From the IMG/VR virus record IMGVR_UViG_3300022885_000039, positions 1 through 41,126 of that record: 41,126 nucleotides of DNA; one strand, given 5' to 3'. Shown here in pieces: positions 7,836 to 16,600 of this stretch. The translations under genes and the position numbers were made by a program. The DNA comes from a virus. Each line of letters begins with the position of its first letter. Within the stretch, counting starts at the first letter, position 1. Below the pieces are notes generated by a model. That model did not search any database, was not told the origin of the DNA, and saw only the letters and a program-made list of their open reading frames with translations.

Positions 7836-7873
7836 ATTTGTCTAATATTTAGTAATGTATTTGGAAATATCAA
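7836..7873 (-). promoter_or_regulatory. promoter of the 6516-7835 glycosyltransferase
   Basis: On the minus strand, TTGATA (7873-7868), 16 bp, TAAATA (7851-7846), then 10 nt to the ATG. Confidence 0.5.
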
Positions 7874-7880
7874 TCTATGG

Positions 7881-7888
7881 TATAAATA
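7881..7888 (+). promoter_or_regulatory. canonical T4-type late box TATAAATA before RNA copy B
   Basis: TATAAATA is followed after 4 nt by helix P1 of the RNA element. T4 late transcripts start about 6 nt below this box, which would place the RNA 5' end almost exactly at P1. Confidence 0.5.
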
Positions 7889-7892
7889 GTTA

Positions 7893-7960
7893 AACAAGAG
7901 TAAGAAATATTATCTTATGAATAGTATTTCGACCGGAATAACTCGGGATGTCCTCTTGTT
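7893..7960 (+). ncRNA. HNH-associated three-way-junction RNA, copy B
   Basis: P1 pairs AACAAGAG (7893-7900) with CTCTTGTT (7953-7960), 8 bp perfect. A TAA joint follows. P2 pairs GAAATATTA (7904-7912) with TAGTATTTC (7922-7930), including one G-T pair, around a 9-nt loop. After a GA joint, P3 is CCG/CGG (7933-7946) with loop GAATAACT, then joint GATGTC. P1 inner pairs GAG/CTC, the G-C pair opening P2, and the GAAYAA-type loop are shared with the other copies, while most paired positions differ compensatorily. The HNH ATG is 11 nt downstream. Confidence 0.78.
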
Positions 7961-7971
7961 CAAATATAATT

Positions 7972-8676
7972 ATGAATAACAAAGAAAAAATCCAATCGGA
8001 TACATTAGATAGAGAAAAATATCTCCAAAAACGTCGAGAATCTTATATAAGAGATAAAGATAAAAGGAAAATTTATCTATTAAAAAATTGTGATCGAATA
8101 AAAGAAGTAAGAAAATCTTATAAAAACTCAAATTCTGAAAAAATAAAATCCCAAAATAAAGAATATAGAGATAATCATAAAAATCATATACGAGATTATA
8201 ACCGAGAATATTATATCAACAATGTAGAAAATATTGATAGATGGATCAACCAAAATCAGGAAAAAATTAAAGGTTACAAAAGAAAATACCAAGAAAAAAT
8301 TAAACCTATTCGTGGTAAGCTTAGGAAAGAAAAAATTTTAAAAAATCCGGTTTATAAACTTGAGGAAACCCTTAGAGGTAGATTATATTCAGCAATCAAA
8401 TCACAATCAACGAGAAAATCCCAAAAAACTATGGAACTATTAGGATGTTCTTCCGATTTCGCTAAAAAACATTTAGAATCACAATTCCGTGACGGAATGA
8501 GTTGGGACAATCACTCCCTTTTCGGATGGCATATCGACCATATAAGACCATGTGCTTCATTCGATCTTTCAGACCCAGAACAACAGAAAGAATGTTTCCA
8601 TTATACCAATCTACAACCCCTATGGGCATCTGAAAATCTTTCTAAAGGTGATAAATTTATAACCGCAAAGACGTAA
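7972..8676 (+). CDS. free-standing HNH homing endonuclease B
   Basis: 234 residues from the ATG at 7972. An earlier in-frame ATG at 7948 lies inside the RNA element. It has the same architecture as copy A: a Lys/Tyr/Asn-rich N-terminal half with motifs such as REYYINNVENI and GYKRKYQEKIK, then LLGCSSDFAKKHLESQF, HNH core WHIDHIRP (186-193), FHYTNLQPLW and SENLSKG. The N-terminal halves of A and B have diverged far more than the C-terminal halves. The sequence around the ATG (ATAATTATGAAT) is shared with copy A. The last 20 nt overlap the convergent gene 46. It is predicted to cut DNA at a nearby target lacking the element. Confidence 0.88.
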   Translation: MNNKEKIQSDTLDREKYLQKRRESYIRDKDKRKIYLLKNCDRIKEVRKSYKNSNSEKIKSQNKEYRDNHKNHIRDYNREYYINNVENIDRWINQNQEKIKGYKRKYQEKIKPIRGKLRKEKILKNPVYKLEETLRGRLYSAIKSQSTRKSQKTMELLGCSSDFAKKHLESQFRDGMSWDNHSLFGWHIDHIRPCASFDLSDPEQQKECFHYTNLQPLWASENLSKGDKFITAKT

Positions 8677-10498
8677 TACCATCTTTCTTTACCAATAAAA
8701 GAGTGTCGTCAATATCAAACTTAGAAGTGTTTGGATTGTGACTAACTAGATACACACATAGATTGTTTTTAATAACCAAATCTCTTAAAATTTCTAATAT
8801 TTTTCCCAACCCTTTTTCAGAGACGGCACTATCAAACAATTCATCAGCAACGAAAAGATTAAAATTGATACCAGTATGTTGTCGAAGTAAATCTTGGAAC
8901 GTGAATATAATTGCTGAGTCAACTCTCTTACGTTCACCACCAGATAAATTCCAGTAATCTATTTCTTTTCCGGTTAAGGTGGTGATCGTATTATCAAATG
9001 TCTCATCGAATAAAACAGAGCACGGTGCATCCAAAATCGTTAGATAATGATTCAATCTACTATTCAAAAATGTTAAGATTTTTTTGATGATAATAGTTTT
9101 AACACCGTCTTCACTAACAACGGCTTTGGCATGATCGAGAATATCCAATCGTTTATATAATTCCTTTATATCTTTTTGATATTCGACTATTTTTTCTTCT
9201 GATTCGTTGATTAATACATCATAATTGTTACCTTTATTCTTTTCATTTGATATATAGATCAAAAGTCCTTCGTTTTTAGTCTCGATAATTTTAATCTTAT
9301 TATCTAAACCAGTAAGTCGATCAATTTCTTTTTGAAGAGTTATGATATCATTTTTTAATTGGGCCTTTATTACCACAACATCACCTAATGATTTTTTCTC
9401 AATTTTTATTTCATCATCTATCGGAACAATAGATGTTCTAACACTTTGGATATGTGTGTTATATTGGGTTAATTCTAAATCAAGTTCTTTTATACGATCT
9501 TCGGTCCCACAATTATCTTCTGCATAAGGTCTTTTACATGAAGGACATTCACCAGTAGTTTTTTGAAGCTTTTTAATTTCTACTTTTTTAAAATCTATAG
9601 AGTTTTCAGCTTGTTCAATATCTCGGGTAAGTAATCTTTTTTGATCGATCAGAATATCGATCTTACCTTCGATTTCAGGAATTGTGAAATCTACTTTTAT
9701 ATTCAATTCTGAAGTTTTTTCATCTATTAACTTTTTACAATTGGTTAAAAGTTTCTCAACATCTTTATCTCGATTTTGTAGATTTTTGATCTCTAATTTG
9801 TTGGTCGATATTTGATCTTCCAATTCCTGAATAGCCTTTTCCTTTTCTTTTTGAAAAATTATCTTGCGGTTTTTATATCCTTCGAGATTCTTTTGTTCGT
9901 TGATGAATAGTGCTGTAGTAGTATCGGATTCCTTTTTGGTCTCGATATAATCTTTTCGGATCTTCAATAACATTTCACCAAAAATACTAAGATCCATAAC
10001 ACCTTCGATAAATTTTCTTTTGGTGATTTTATTTTGAGCCATGAACGGAATAGTTTTATCATTGGTCAAAACTACCGAATTTTTAAAGACTTCTTCGTTC
10101 ACACCGATCAGATCTTTAATGTAATCATTATTCTTATCGATTGTAGAGATGGTGATAACTTCTGAACCACGCTTTATTTCGACCGAGGATGGGTCTAAAA
10201 CTCGTTTGATCGTATATTCTATATCATCAACCGACAGAACCAAATATCCACCACATTCACCTTTTGTAATATTGTTAGAAATTTGTGATTTTTTGAGATT
10301 TGTGATGGTCTCACCAAAAACAACCCAATAGATAAAATTAAGAATAGTGGTTTTACCGATACCATTCTTACAACCAATATTATCCAAATTTTCTCCGGTG
10401 ATAATATTTATACCTTCGGTGAATTTGATCTTTAATGGATCAGAACCAACCGATAAAAAATTTTGAAAAGATATTTCTTTAAATTTTACGGACTTCAT
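8657..10498 (-). CDS. 46: recombination nuclease subunit gp46 (Rad50/SbcC-like)
   Basis: 613 residues of SMC/Rad50 layout. Walker A is GCKNGIGKTT (42-51), followed by coiled-coil arms around a zinc hook CPSC (about 316-319), the ABC signature LSGGERKR (about 516), Walker B FVADELFD (about 550) and a terminal LVSHN switch. With gp47 it forms the ATP-driven nuclease that resects DNA ends for recombination-dependent replication. Its ATG overlaps the FkbM-like gene stop by 4 nt, so here it is the last gene of the glycosyltransferase operon. In T4 it adjoins gene 47; here 47 begins 10.2 kb away. Confidence 0.94.
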   Translation of the reverse strand: MKSVKFKEISFQNFLSVGSDPLKIKFTEGINIITGENLDNIGCKNGIGKTTILNFIYWVVFGETITNLKKSQISNNITKGECGGYLVLSVDDIEYTIKRVLDPSSVEIKRGSEVITISTIDKNNDYIKDLIGVNEEVFKNSVVLTNDKTIPFMAQNKITKRKFIEGVMDLSIFGEMLLKIRKDYIETKKESDTTTALFINEQKNLEGYKNRKIIFQKEKEKAIQELEDQISTNKLEIKNLQNRDKDVEKLLTNCKKLIDEKTSELNIKVDFTIPEIEGKIDILIDQKRLLTRDIEQAENSIDFKKVEIKKLQKTTGECPSCKRPYAEDNCGTEDRIKELDLELTQYNTHIQSVRTSIVPIDDEIKIEKKSLGDVVVIKAQLKNDIITLQKEIDRLTGLDNKIKIIETKNEGLLIYISNEKNKGNNYDVLINESEEKIVEYQKDIKELYKRLDILDHAKAVVSEDGVKTIIIKKILTFLNSRLNHYLTILDAPCSVLFDETFDNTITTLTGKEIDYWNLSGGERKRVDSAIIFTFQDLLRQHTGINFNLFVADELFDSAVSEKGLGKILEILRDLVIKNNLCVYLVSHNPNTSKFDIDDTLLLVKKDGITSLRL

Positions 10499-11109
10499 TT
10501 TTTAGTTAATACCAAATTTTCACCATTATGTGACGCGATATTGTATAACGGGCTAAATTTTGACATCAATTGATTTTGTCTAAAATCATGTTCAATACAA
10601 ATACAAGCTGGTTGAACTTGTTCAAGATCCAATGTCATCGCCAAATCAGCCGAGAAACCCTCAACATCTATAGATAGAAAATTAATTTCTGATGACCTTT
10701 TCAGGACATCACTGATAAGAGTTTTTAGATCAATTGAAGGAAGTAAAAGTTCTTTACTATTCTGTTCAAATTCATCCTTATCGATAAAATATTTTTTAGC
10801 ATGATCTTTATCCACCGAAGATACGGCAGAAAAGGGATATTCAAAAAAAGATGTTAGACCATTGGTTTCTTCCAACGTGATAAGGGATTGGATAAGATTA
10901 ACCTTATCATTTCCTTTATATGCTTCGAAAAGTTTCGTTACACAAAACGGCGAAGCATCCACTAAGAAAGCACTCCAACCTTTTTCGATCAGTGCTTTGG
11001 AATTGGAAAACGTTGTGCTATCATAAGCACCAATTTCTAACAGTGTTCCACCATTAAAATCTTTAAAATATTCTAAGAAAAAATCATCTTCATCGTTCTG
11101 ACTATACAT
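10495..11109 (-). CDS. FkbM-family methyltransferase
   Basis: 204 residues. LLEIGAYDST (23-32) is the SAM-binding loop, WSAFLVDASP is the second acidic strand, and INFLSIDVEGF (about 142-152) with CICIEHDFR is the typical FkbM ending. The family O-methylates small molecules or sugars, so a role in capping or decorating the glycan made by the neighbouring glycosyltransferases is plausible. It is translationally coupled to gene 46 (4-nt overlap) and follows the 11120-11797 gene after a 10-nt gap. It is single-domain and complete. Confidence 0.8.
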   Translation of the reverse strand: MYSQNDEDDFFLEYFKDFNGGTLLEIGAYDSTTFSNSKALIEKGWSAFLVDASPFCVTKLFEAYKGNDKVNLIQSLITLEETNGLTSFFEYPFSAVSSVDKDHAKKYFIDKDEFEQNSKELLLPSIDLKTLISDVLKRSSEINFLSIDVEGFSADLAMTLDLEQVQPACICIEHDFRQNQLMSKFSPLYNIASHNGENLVLTKK

Positions 11110-11119
11110 GAGATCATTA

Positions 11120-11797
11120 TTACATACCTTGTGTGACTAAGCAAGTTTTTTCTTCATATGATCCATCGCCTCTACGGTATTGGAAAAATTGACCATTCTC
11201 ATCTAATAGTCCCAATTTATTGGCTATAAGACTTAGACCGCTTTGATCATGTCTATGACCACAACATCTAGGGTCTATGGATTCTGTATTGCCAGAATTA
11301 TCCCATGAACCTTTAAAATATGGAACAGCTTTTCCGAATTCTTGGAAAAATTCGGAAAATTTAGGGTGATGTGTATTTATACCATAACACCCACTATAAA
11401 TGTGTCGAGTTCTTTCAGCATCATCCCGACTTATATCAAAATGTTTTAACATATTATCGTTCGTCCATTGTGCATTGTTGTATTCAGACCACACGAAGAA
11501 ATAACCATTTTCATCTAGGTGTTGAAAAAGTGGGTCGATGGATTTGATCGCATACATCGAACAATCGGCCCATATAATATTCTCATACCCCAAATCTACA
11601 GCGTGTTTAAAGGCATAGTATTTGAAAGCATAATGAATCTCTTGATGGTGTGGGCTATTAATATCGGAATAGTTACCTATAAACAAAAAATCGAAATCAT
11701 ATTCGGGGTTAAATGATTTTACGGTTTGGTATAAACGGTCTTGCCCTCTCGGATACCAAGCACCATTAGCAAAATTTAGTAAACACGACTTTTTCAT
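11120..11797 (-). CDS. glycosyltransferase-like protein, GT-A type
   Basis: 225 residues. It starts KKSCLLNFANGAWYPRGQDRL. It contains NIIWADCSMYAIKSIDPLF, where WADCS takes the place of the DxD metal/nucleotide motif, then YSGCYGINTHHPKF and DPRCCGHRHDQSGLSLIANKLGL. The RHDQS-LSLIA element is typical of small GT-A-like sugar transferases, where it follows the acceptor loop. No membrane segment is seen. Neighbours on both sides are sugar-transfer or methyl-transfer genes in one tight operon. The exact family is not certain, and neither donor nor acceptor can be read from the sequence. Confidence 0.55.
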   Translation of the reverse strand: MKKSCLLNFANGAWYPRGQDRLYQTVKSFNPEYDFDFLFIGNYSDINSPHHQEIHYAFKYYAFKHAVDLGYENIIWADCSMYAIKSIDPLFQHLDENGYFFVWSEYNNAQWTNDNMLKHFDISRDDAERTRHIYSGCYGINTHHPKFSEFFQEFGKAVPYFKGSWDNSGNTESIDPRCCGHRHDQSGLSLIANKLGLLDENGQFFQYRRGDGSYEEKTCLVTQGM

Positions 11798-12591
11798 TTG
11801 TAAAACCTCATAAAGTCACCATCTTTATAACACTGAGAAACTCCTTCTAAATTTGCCCGATAAATGATGGGAATTATCCCACCATTACCAGAGTGGGTTA
11901 CAATCTTTTTACATTTTGATATGATTCGCATGATTGATTCGTAGTCAATCGCCCACTGAACCTTATCCCTATGTGGTGTTACATAACCATCCCTGAAAAT
12001 CATTTCATCAAATGTAAACCCAGACTCACCATAAGCATCTAAGAACCCATCTTTAAAAGACTTTTCATCTGTCTGTATTAATATGCGAAATGGTTCATCC
12101 GTTTCACCCCTAATGTTATCGATCCACCAACCAAGAGGTCTTAATGTAGCCTCTATACCCTTATCGGTTCCTCGGTGAAAAATTGCCAATGTGTTAGAGT
12201 AATCTATATCATATTTTTTTTCTAGTTCGACGACCCTCTCTTGGACATAATCCGATGGTAAAAAATAAGCGTTTTCAACCTTTGAGGCATCATCATAATC
12301 TAACCAACTAAGATTTAACTCCGTTGGGCAAAAATATTCAAAGTCAAAGTCTTCCGATTTTATAGATTCCATAGACTCTTCACATTTTTTATATAGGATA
12401 GGATACAAGTCTTCATTACCCCGATACCACCCTAATGTTTCCGAAAATGATATATCTTTAGGATATATCTTATGGGTCACAAGTTTATATAAGGTGTTTC
12501 TTACTTCATTGATGCATGAATAAAACCCTGAATGGTGTGTTCCATACAAAATTTGTGTTATTTCGTCATATCGAGAATGAAATAAATGCAT
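11794..12591 (-). CDS. possible GT-B (fucosyltransferase-like) protein
   Basis: 265 residues. LAIFHRGTDKG (about 133-143) resembles the HxRRGD-type donor loop of fucosyltransferases. Later segments FRILIQTDEKSF and KIVTHSGNGGIIPIIYRAN correspond to the strand and nucleotide-binding end of that fold. Conservation is weak, so this is a fold-level guess. It overlaps its downstream neighbour by 4 nt and its upstream neighbour by 1 nt, and so is part of the glycosyltransferase operon. It has no signal peptide or TM. It could instead be an unrelated nucleotide-sugar-binding protein. Confidence 0.4.
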   Translation of the reverse strand: MHLFHSRYDEITQILYGTHHSGFYSCINEVRNTLYKLVTHKIYPKDISFSETLGWYRGNEDLYPILYKKCEESMESIKSEDFDFEYFCPTELNLSWLDYDDASKVENAYFLPSDYVQERVVELEKKYDIDYSNTLAIFHRGTDKGIEATLRPLGWWIDNIRGETDEPFRILIQTDEKSFKDGFLDAYGESGFTFDEMIFRDGYVTPHRDKVQWAIDYESIMRIISKCKKIVTHSGNGGIIPIIYRANLEGVSQCYKDGDFMRFYK

Positions 12592-13856
12592 TAGTTATAT
12601 GAAGTTGTAGTTGATCTGTTAAAAATGTAAAAATGCAAAATTTTATCGATCCGGTGTTCGGTCTTGGCGATCTTGCAAAGTTGTTCTAACCAAAACCAAT
12701 CCTCGGTCTTAGATATATCTGGAAATTTTACCTGTTTGGTAATCTTGGTGTTCCAAACACACATATGAAATGGTTTCCTGTGTATAACACTGTTCTGACA
12801 ATACTCTTCGTTGTCGTATTCTAAACCAAACTTGATTATTGATGGGGCATCATCATTGATAAACGTTTTTTGTTTGAATGTAATCACATCGATGTTAGAA
12901 TCTTTATTGATTGCCTCATATATCTCTTTGATGTAATCATCGGAAATATCATCATCATCATCGACAAAGGCAATAAAATCCCCCATTGCGATGTCTAAAA
13001 GGGCTTGTCTCTTGGCACCCACCGACCTATGTTTGTTATCAATCAGTGCCAAGACTTCTATTTCGGTGTTTTTATCTAAATCGGTAATCTGTTTATCCAA
13101 TTTATCAACCAATTTGTTAAGTTTATCCGCTCGTTCGGGGATACCTAAAAGTAGAACCGAAAATTTTGTAGAATTTAACACCAAATCGAAGTTACGTTCT
13201 GATCGTTTCTTATATGTTTCGTTATCGATGTTATAATATGACTCATTCCTAACATAAAGTTCATCATAACCAGATTTTTGGTAAGCAGGGTGTTGGTGTT
13301 CTATGATAACCTTATCAGATTTATAAACTTTATTTAACTGAATTGCTACATCGGTGTGTTCATTATCACACCATAAGCTTATATAGTCAGGATGGTATAT
13401 ATAACCGAGCCTATCATAATATTTTTTTCCTAGAATCGAAAGTGTGCTGATATTGCTCTGTCCACCATCATTATACCATAGGACTCCATCCATATCACGG
13501 AAATGGTCGTTCATATCCTTTCTAATGATGTAATCATACCCCTTGACCACAGGTATCATATCATCAGAAGCAAGAAGAACTATATCCCATCCAGATACGG
13601 TATCCATGTCAGCATTGATTGCCTCAATTTTGGTTTTACTATCACCAAAAAAATATAATAGTTTACACCTTTTCTTATAAGATTCTAATCGATCAACGCA
13701 ACCATTCATTGAAACGTCATCAGAATCTAGAGTTATCAGGAATGCAATCTTTGATATATCTTCGGCCATATCAATATATCTATCTAATGCAGTAAAAAAT
13801 TTCTCGGGTCTTCCCCTAGTGGGAAATTTGATTAGTAGTTTAGGATCTGTTTCCAT
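12591..13856 (-). CDS. two-domain GT-A (family 2-like) glycosyltransferase
   Basis: 421 residues. The N-terminal domain has FPTRGRPEKF, ITLDSDDVS and VLLASDDMIPV. The C-terminal domain starts about 230 with KFSVLLLGIPERADKL and carries VGAKRQALLDIAMGDFIAFVDDDDDISDDYI, with the DDDDD metal-binding run near residue 300. Both halves look like GT-A folds, so this is probably a bifunctional or duplicated transferase. The C-terminal domain closely resembles the next gene upstream (IPIGKKRNDLL and YVCFVDDDDVIS), suggesting duplication and fusion. The gene is in the middle of the operon and leaves only a 1-nt gap to its upstream neighbour. Confidence 0.75.
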   Translation of the reverse strand: METDPKLLIKFPTRGRPEKFFTALDRYIDMAEDISKIAFLITLDSDDVSMNGCVDRLESYKKRCKLLYFFGDSKTKIEAINADMDTVSGWDIVLLASDDMIPVVKGYDYIIRKDMNDHFRDMDGVLWYNDGGQSNISTLSILGKKYYDRLGYIYHPDYISLWCDNEHTDVAIQLNKVYKSDKVIIEHQHPAYQKSGYDELYVRNESYYNIDNETYKKRSERNFDLVLNSTKFSVLLLGIPERADKLNKLVDKLDKQITDLDKNTEIEVLALIDNKHRSVGAKRQALLDIAMGDFIAFVDDDDDISDDYIKEIYEAINKDSNIDVITFKQKTFINDDAPSIIKFGLEYDNEEYCQNSVIHRKPFHMCVWNTKITKQVKFPDISKTEDWFWLEQLCKIAKTEHRIDKILHFYIFNRSTTTSYN

Positions 13857-13857
13857 T

Positions 13858-14406
13858 TTATCGATTATTGTTGTATGGATAATAAAAATATATCGGTTCT
13901 TTAATATACACTTCGGTCTTCAAATGTTCTTTAACTCTCTTTGAAAAATCAACATCTTCATGATATGATATATCCGGAAATCCCACAAAACAGGCGATAT
14001 CGCGTTTGATTGGATTCAGATGGTTAGGACATCGATAATATATATCATTTTCTTCGAACCAATCATCATATTGGATCGAATGTATAAATTTTCTAGGTCC
14101 GATATTTTTTTGAATTATAATCCCTTCTAACCCAACACAATCGGGTTTGGATTCAATAGCTTCCAGTATCTTACTAACATAAAATGGTGATATAACATCG
14201 TCGTCATCAACAAAGCACACATATTCCCCCCTAGAATTGTTCAACAAATCATTTCTTTTCTTCCCTATAGGGATTGCGCCATCATCGATGTTTGCCAATA
14301 TCTCAACATCGCTATTACCTTGCATTTTTAATTGGTTTCCGAGATGTAATAGAAGTTCTTTCCGTTCCTTCAACCCACAAATTAATATAGATAATTTTTT
14401 ACTCAT
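13858..14406 (-). CDS. GT2-like glycosyltransferase, short
   Basis: 182 residues. It has LSILICGLKERKELL at the N-terminus, ANIDDGAIPIGKKRNDLL, the metal motif VDDDDVIS (about 91-98), a HEDVDFSKRV catalytic-side segment near 155 and a Tyr-rich tail. It is about the length of a minimal GT-A domain. It is paralogous to the C-terminal domain of the 12591-13856 protein, which it precedes in the operon. It overlaps the upstream tagged gene by 4 nt (ATGA), so translation is likely coupled. Donor and acceptor are unknown. Confidence 0.75.
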   Translation of the reverse strand: MSKKLSILICGLKERKELLLHLGNQLKMQGNSDVEILANIDDGAIPIGKKRNDLLNNSRGEYVCFVDDDDVISPFYVSKILEAIESKPDCVGLEGIIIQKNIGPRKFIHSIQYDDWFEENDIYYRCPNHLNPIKRDIACFVGFPDISYHEDVDFSKRVKEHLKTEVYIKEPIYFYYPYNNNR

Positions 14407-15110
14407 TTATGTAATAAAATTTGAGTCGAATCGTTGCCTGATTCAATTCCACCCTTAATATATTCAAAATATATGGGAGATTCGACACCAATAAAGGTAT
14501 AAAATGTTTTAAGATTCGTCATATATGTTTCGTTCGGCATATCTCCCCATATTGACACATAAGATGCGTCTAAATCCCGATGTTTAGGAAAAATACATCC
14601 AGAATAATCATGTCTCATCTCTTTTCGATAGTCAAAAGTATCTCCAAATAAGAATAGAACGTCATCGGGTATTCCTTTTTTTCTAATAATATCGCCAAAC
14701 AATATCGAATGGGATTTAATTCTAGATACTGTAGAATAATAAAATCCCGTTCCGTTAATATTTGTCGTAAATATAATGCAACGGTCGGCATATTCGTTTC
14801 GATCATAGATTTTCCCATCGATTGCCCCTCTCACCGCATCGGGAGACTCGTTATATAAGAATTTTCGATAGAAAAATGAATTTTTTCGTAATACTTCGGG
14901 GGTTTTATCAATTTCCCAATTTTTTCCGTGTGCATATACCGAAAATCTACCCCATATTTTTAAATCGGATGCTTCTAGAATATATTTTAAGTCAGATTTT
15001 TCATTTTTATCATCAGATGATATGAAATTTTCAGCAAAAAATTCGAGATATTTACGATCTTCGATCTTTTCATATGCTTCGGTAAGAGTTTTGGTATCTA
15101 TATCATTCAT
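14403..15110 (-). CDS. unknown protein with N-terminal LxEAY helix tag
   Basis: 235 residues. The first 17 residues, MNDIDTKTLTEAYEKIE, match the tag on the proteins at 16682, 20081, 20304 and 20620 (D-T-x-x-L-x-E-A-Y). The body has no motif I recognise: it holds SVYAHGKNWEIDKTPE, CIIFTTNINGTGFYYS, LFLFGDTFDYRKEM and SYVSIWGDMPNETYM. It overlaps the neighbouring glycosyltransferase genes by 4 nt at each end, so it is made with them. The tag ends in possible prohead-protease sites (LTE, KIE), which may mean packaging into the virion, but the operon is not obviously late. Confidence 0.7.
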   Translation of the reverse strand: MNDIDTKTLTEAYEKIEDRKYLEFFAENFISSDDKNEKSDLKYILEASDLKIWGRFSVYAHGKNWEIDKTPEVLRKNSFFYRKFLYNESPDAVRGAIDGKIYDRNEYADRCIIFTTNINGTGFYYSTVSRIKSHSILFGDIIRKKGIPDDVLFLFGDTFDYRKEMRHDYSGCIFPKHRDLDASYVSIWGDMPNETYMTNLKTFYTFIGVESPIYFEYIKGGIESGNDSTQILLHK

Positions 15111-16567
15111 AATTTGATTTTGTAGTGTTTATATTTCCTTTTATCGTCATAATTAATGATAAATCTGGAAATGTCAAGATTATTTACTCCATTATCTTCC
15201 AATAGTGTTAAGCCCTCGATTTCGGATTTCCATTTTTCAGAATTTTTAAGATGTTGTTCGTGTGCGCCGGATATTTCTAAACGATGTTGGTGGGGGGTTG
15301 AAAAATATTTACCAAATGGGTGTTGATAGATTGTTAATCCTTTTCTAATAATTCGATGGTGTAGACACGAATCCTCTTTACCCCACCCAACATAATCATT
15401 TGGATATCCATTCACCATTTGGAAATGTTCTTTCTTAAAAAGAACAACACCACCCATAATTGCCGCAGGATCTTCGATATAATTGAATTGACTACAATAT
15501 TTGCTCAAATGTGTGGGATTTTTAGGGTAAGAATAATCAGAAAATGTTGGAATTAGATCCACATCATGAATACAGTGATAATCAGAGTCCTGATTCAATA
15601 AAAATCCGAGATTATTGAGCAATCCCTTATTAAAAAGTTCATTATCATCTTGTTCTATGACCGAAATATCGAAGTTTTGGACCTGTCGGGCTATATATTC
15701 ATGTAAAATCGGAACAACGGTCTTTAAAGCCTCTTCTCGGTCCCTATAAGGTATGATCACAGACAACTTCTTATCGGTATTTACCAGTTTCTTTCTTGAT
15801 AGTCGGGTTTCGATATCGATTAATGTTTTTTCTAACCCCTTTATCCCGACATCGGTAATTTCGTTGGTGAAATGTCCATGTTTTTTGATGAAATAAGACG
15901 CTGATCGGTCCCAATTCTCTTTATAGTTGGGTTTATTTGTGATTGTGCTATTTTCATCAGATCCTTTGATGGTGGTGAGGTATTTTTCAGAGTTTAATAC
16001 ATCAGGAAAATACCAAAAATTTGGATTTAATGCTTTTTTTGATAAATCATAAGAGTACGATATATGTTCGAAGCTATTGACCATATTTTCATCATATAAT
16101 CCTATTTTTTTAAAAATATTGGAATGTGTATAACAAAAAGCAGCTTGGGGGTTCCTATATAGACCCAATGACGCCCCATTCGTTGATGTGTATGTATATT
16201 GTAAAGATTTCTCATTTCCAGCAACTTTTTCGAACGAAAGTTGATATATTCCAAAAATATTTGCGGTATCTATGTATTTTTGGAACACATTATGGTCCGT
16301 AATAATTACATCGTCGTCCATAGTGAATATATCAGTACATCCAACATCTAAAAGTTTTTCAATCCCCCTATTTTTAGCCCATGCTACACCATTTTGTTTA
16401 TCGGAAGTGATAATATGGTCAGCGTCCGACGGATTTGTATAATGGAAGGTTCCGTCATTAACAATAACAAAAAAATCTATGACATTTCTCGGAATAGCCG
16501 ACAACACCTGTTCATAATAATCTTTTCTATTGAATGTCGTGAGACACAACCCTATTTTTTTTACCAT
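15107..16567 (-). CDS. two-domain glycosyltransferase: GT2-like plus beta-1,4-galactosyltransferase (GT7)-like
   Basis: 486 residues. Residues 1-250 are a GT2-like domain with LCLTTFNRKDYY, VVNDGT, GVAWAKNRGIEKLL and the metal motif FTMDDDVIITD (near 81). Residues 265-470 resemble the beta4GalT fold: SVIIPYRDREEALK, HCIHDVDLIPTF, AIMGGVVLFKKEHF, VNGYPNDYVGWGKED, with the DVD and WGKED motifs in the right order. One polypeptide may thus add two successive sugars. It is first in an operon running through gene 46 and lies downstream of a near-leaderless promoter with an AGG Shine-Dalgarno remnant. Its N-domain is paralogous to the 17533 and 19036 proteins. Confidence 0.8.
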   Translation of the reverse strand: MVKKIGLCLTTFNRKDYYEQVLSAIPRNVIDFFVIVNDGTFHYTNPSDADHIITSDKQNGVAWAKNRGIEKLLDVGCTDIFTMDDDVIITDHNVFQKYIDTANIFGIYQLSFEKVAGNEKSLQYTYTSTNGASLGLYRNPQAAFCYTHSNIFKKIGLYDENMVNSFEHISYSYDLSKKALNPNFWYFPDVLNSEKYLTTIKGSDENSTITNKPNYKENWDRSASYFIKKHGHFTNEITDVGIKGLEKTLIDIETRLSRKKLVNTDKKLSVIIPYRDREEALKTVVPILHEYIARQVQNFDISVIEQDDNELFNKGLLNNLGFLLNQDSDYHCIHDVDLIPTFSDYSYPKNPTHLSKYCSQFNYIEDPAAIMGGVVLFKKEHFQMVNGYPNDYVGWGKEDSCLHHRIIRKGLTIYQHPFGKYFSTPHQHRLEISGAHEQHLKNSEKWKSEIEGLTLLEDNGVNNLDISRFIINYDDKRKYKHYKIKL

Positions 16568-16600
16568 AACCTACCTTATCATCTTTTTTTAAATTGTCAA
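16568..16600 (-). promoter_or_regulatory. promoter of the glycosyltransferase-gene 46 operon
   Basis: On the minus strand, TTGACA (16600-16595), 16 bp, TAAGGT (16578-16573), then 5 nt to the ATG. The -35 and spacer are made of the decayed 3' coding end of an HNH endonuclease. Confidence 0.6.

Noticed and set aside
7948-7971. Earlier in-frame ATG for HNH B
   Set aside because: It lies inside the RNA joint and P1. The ATG at 7972 matches the HNH A start context.
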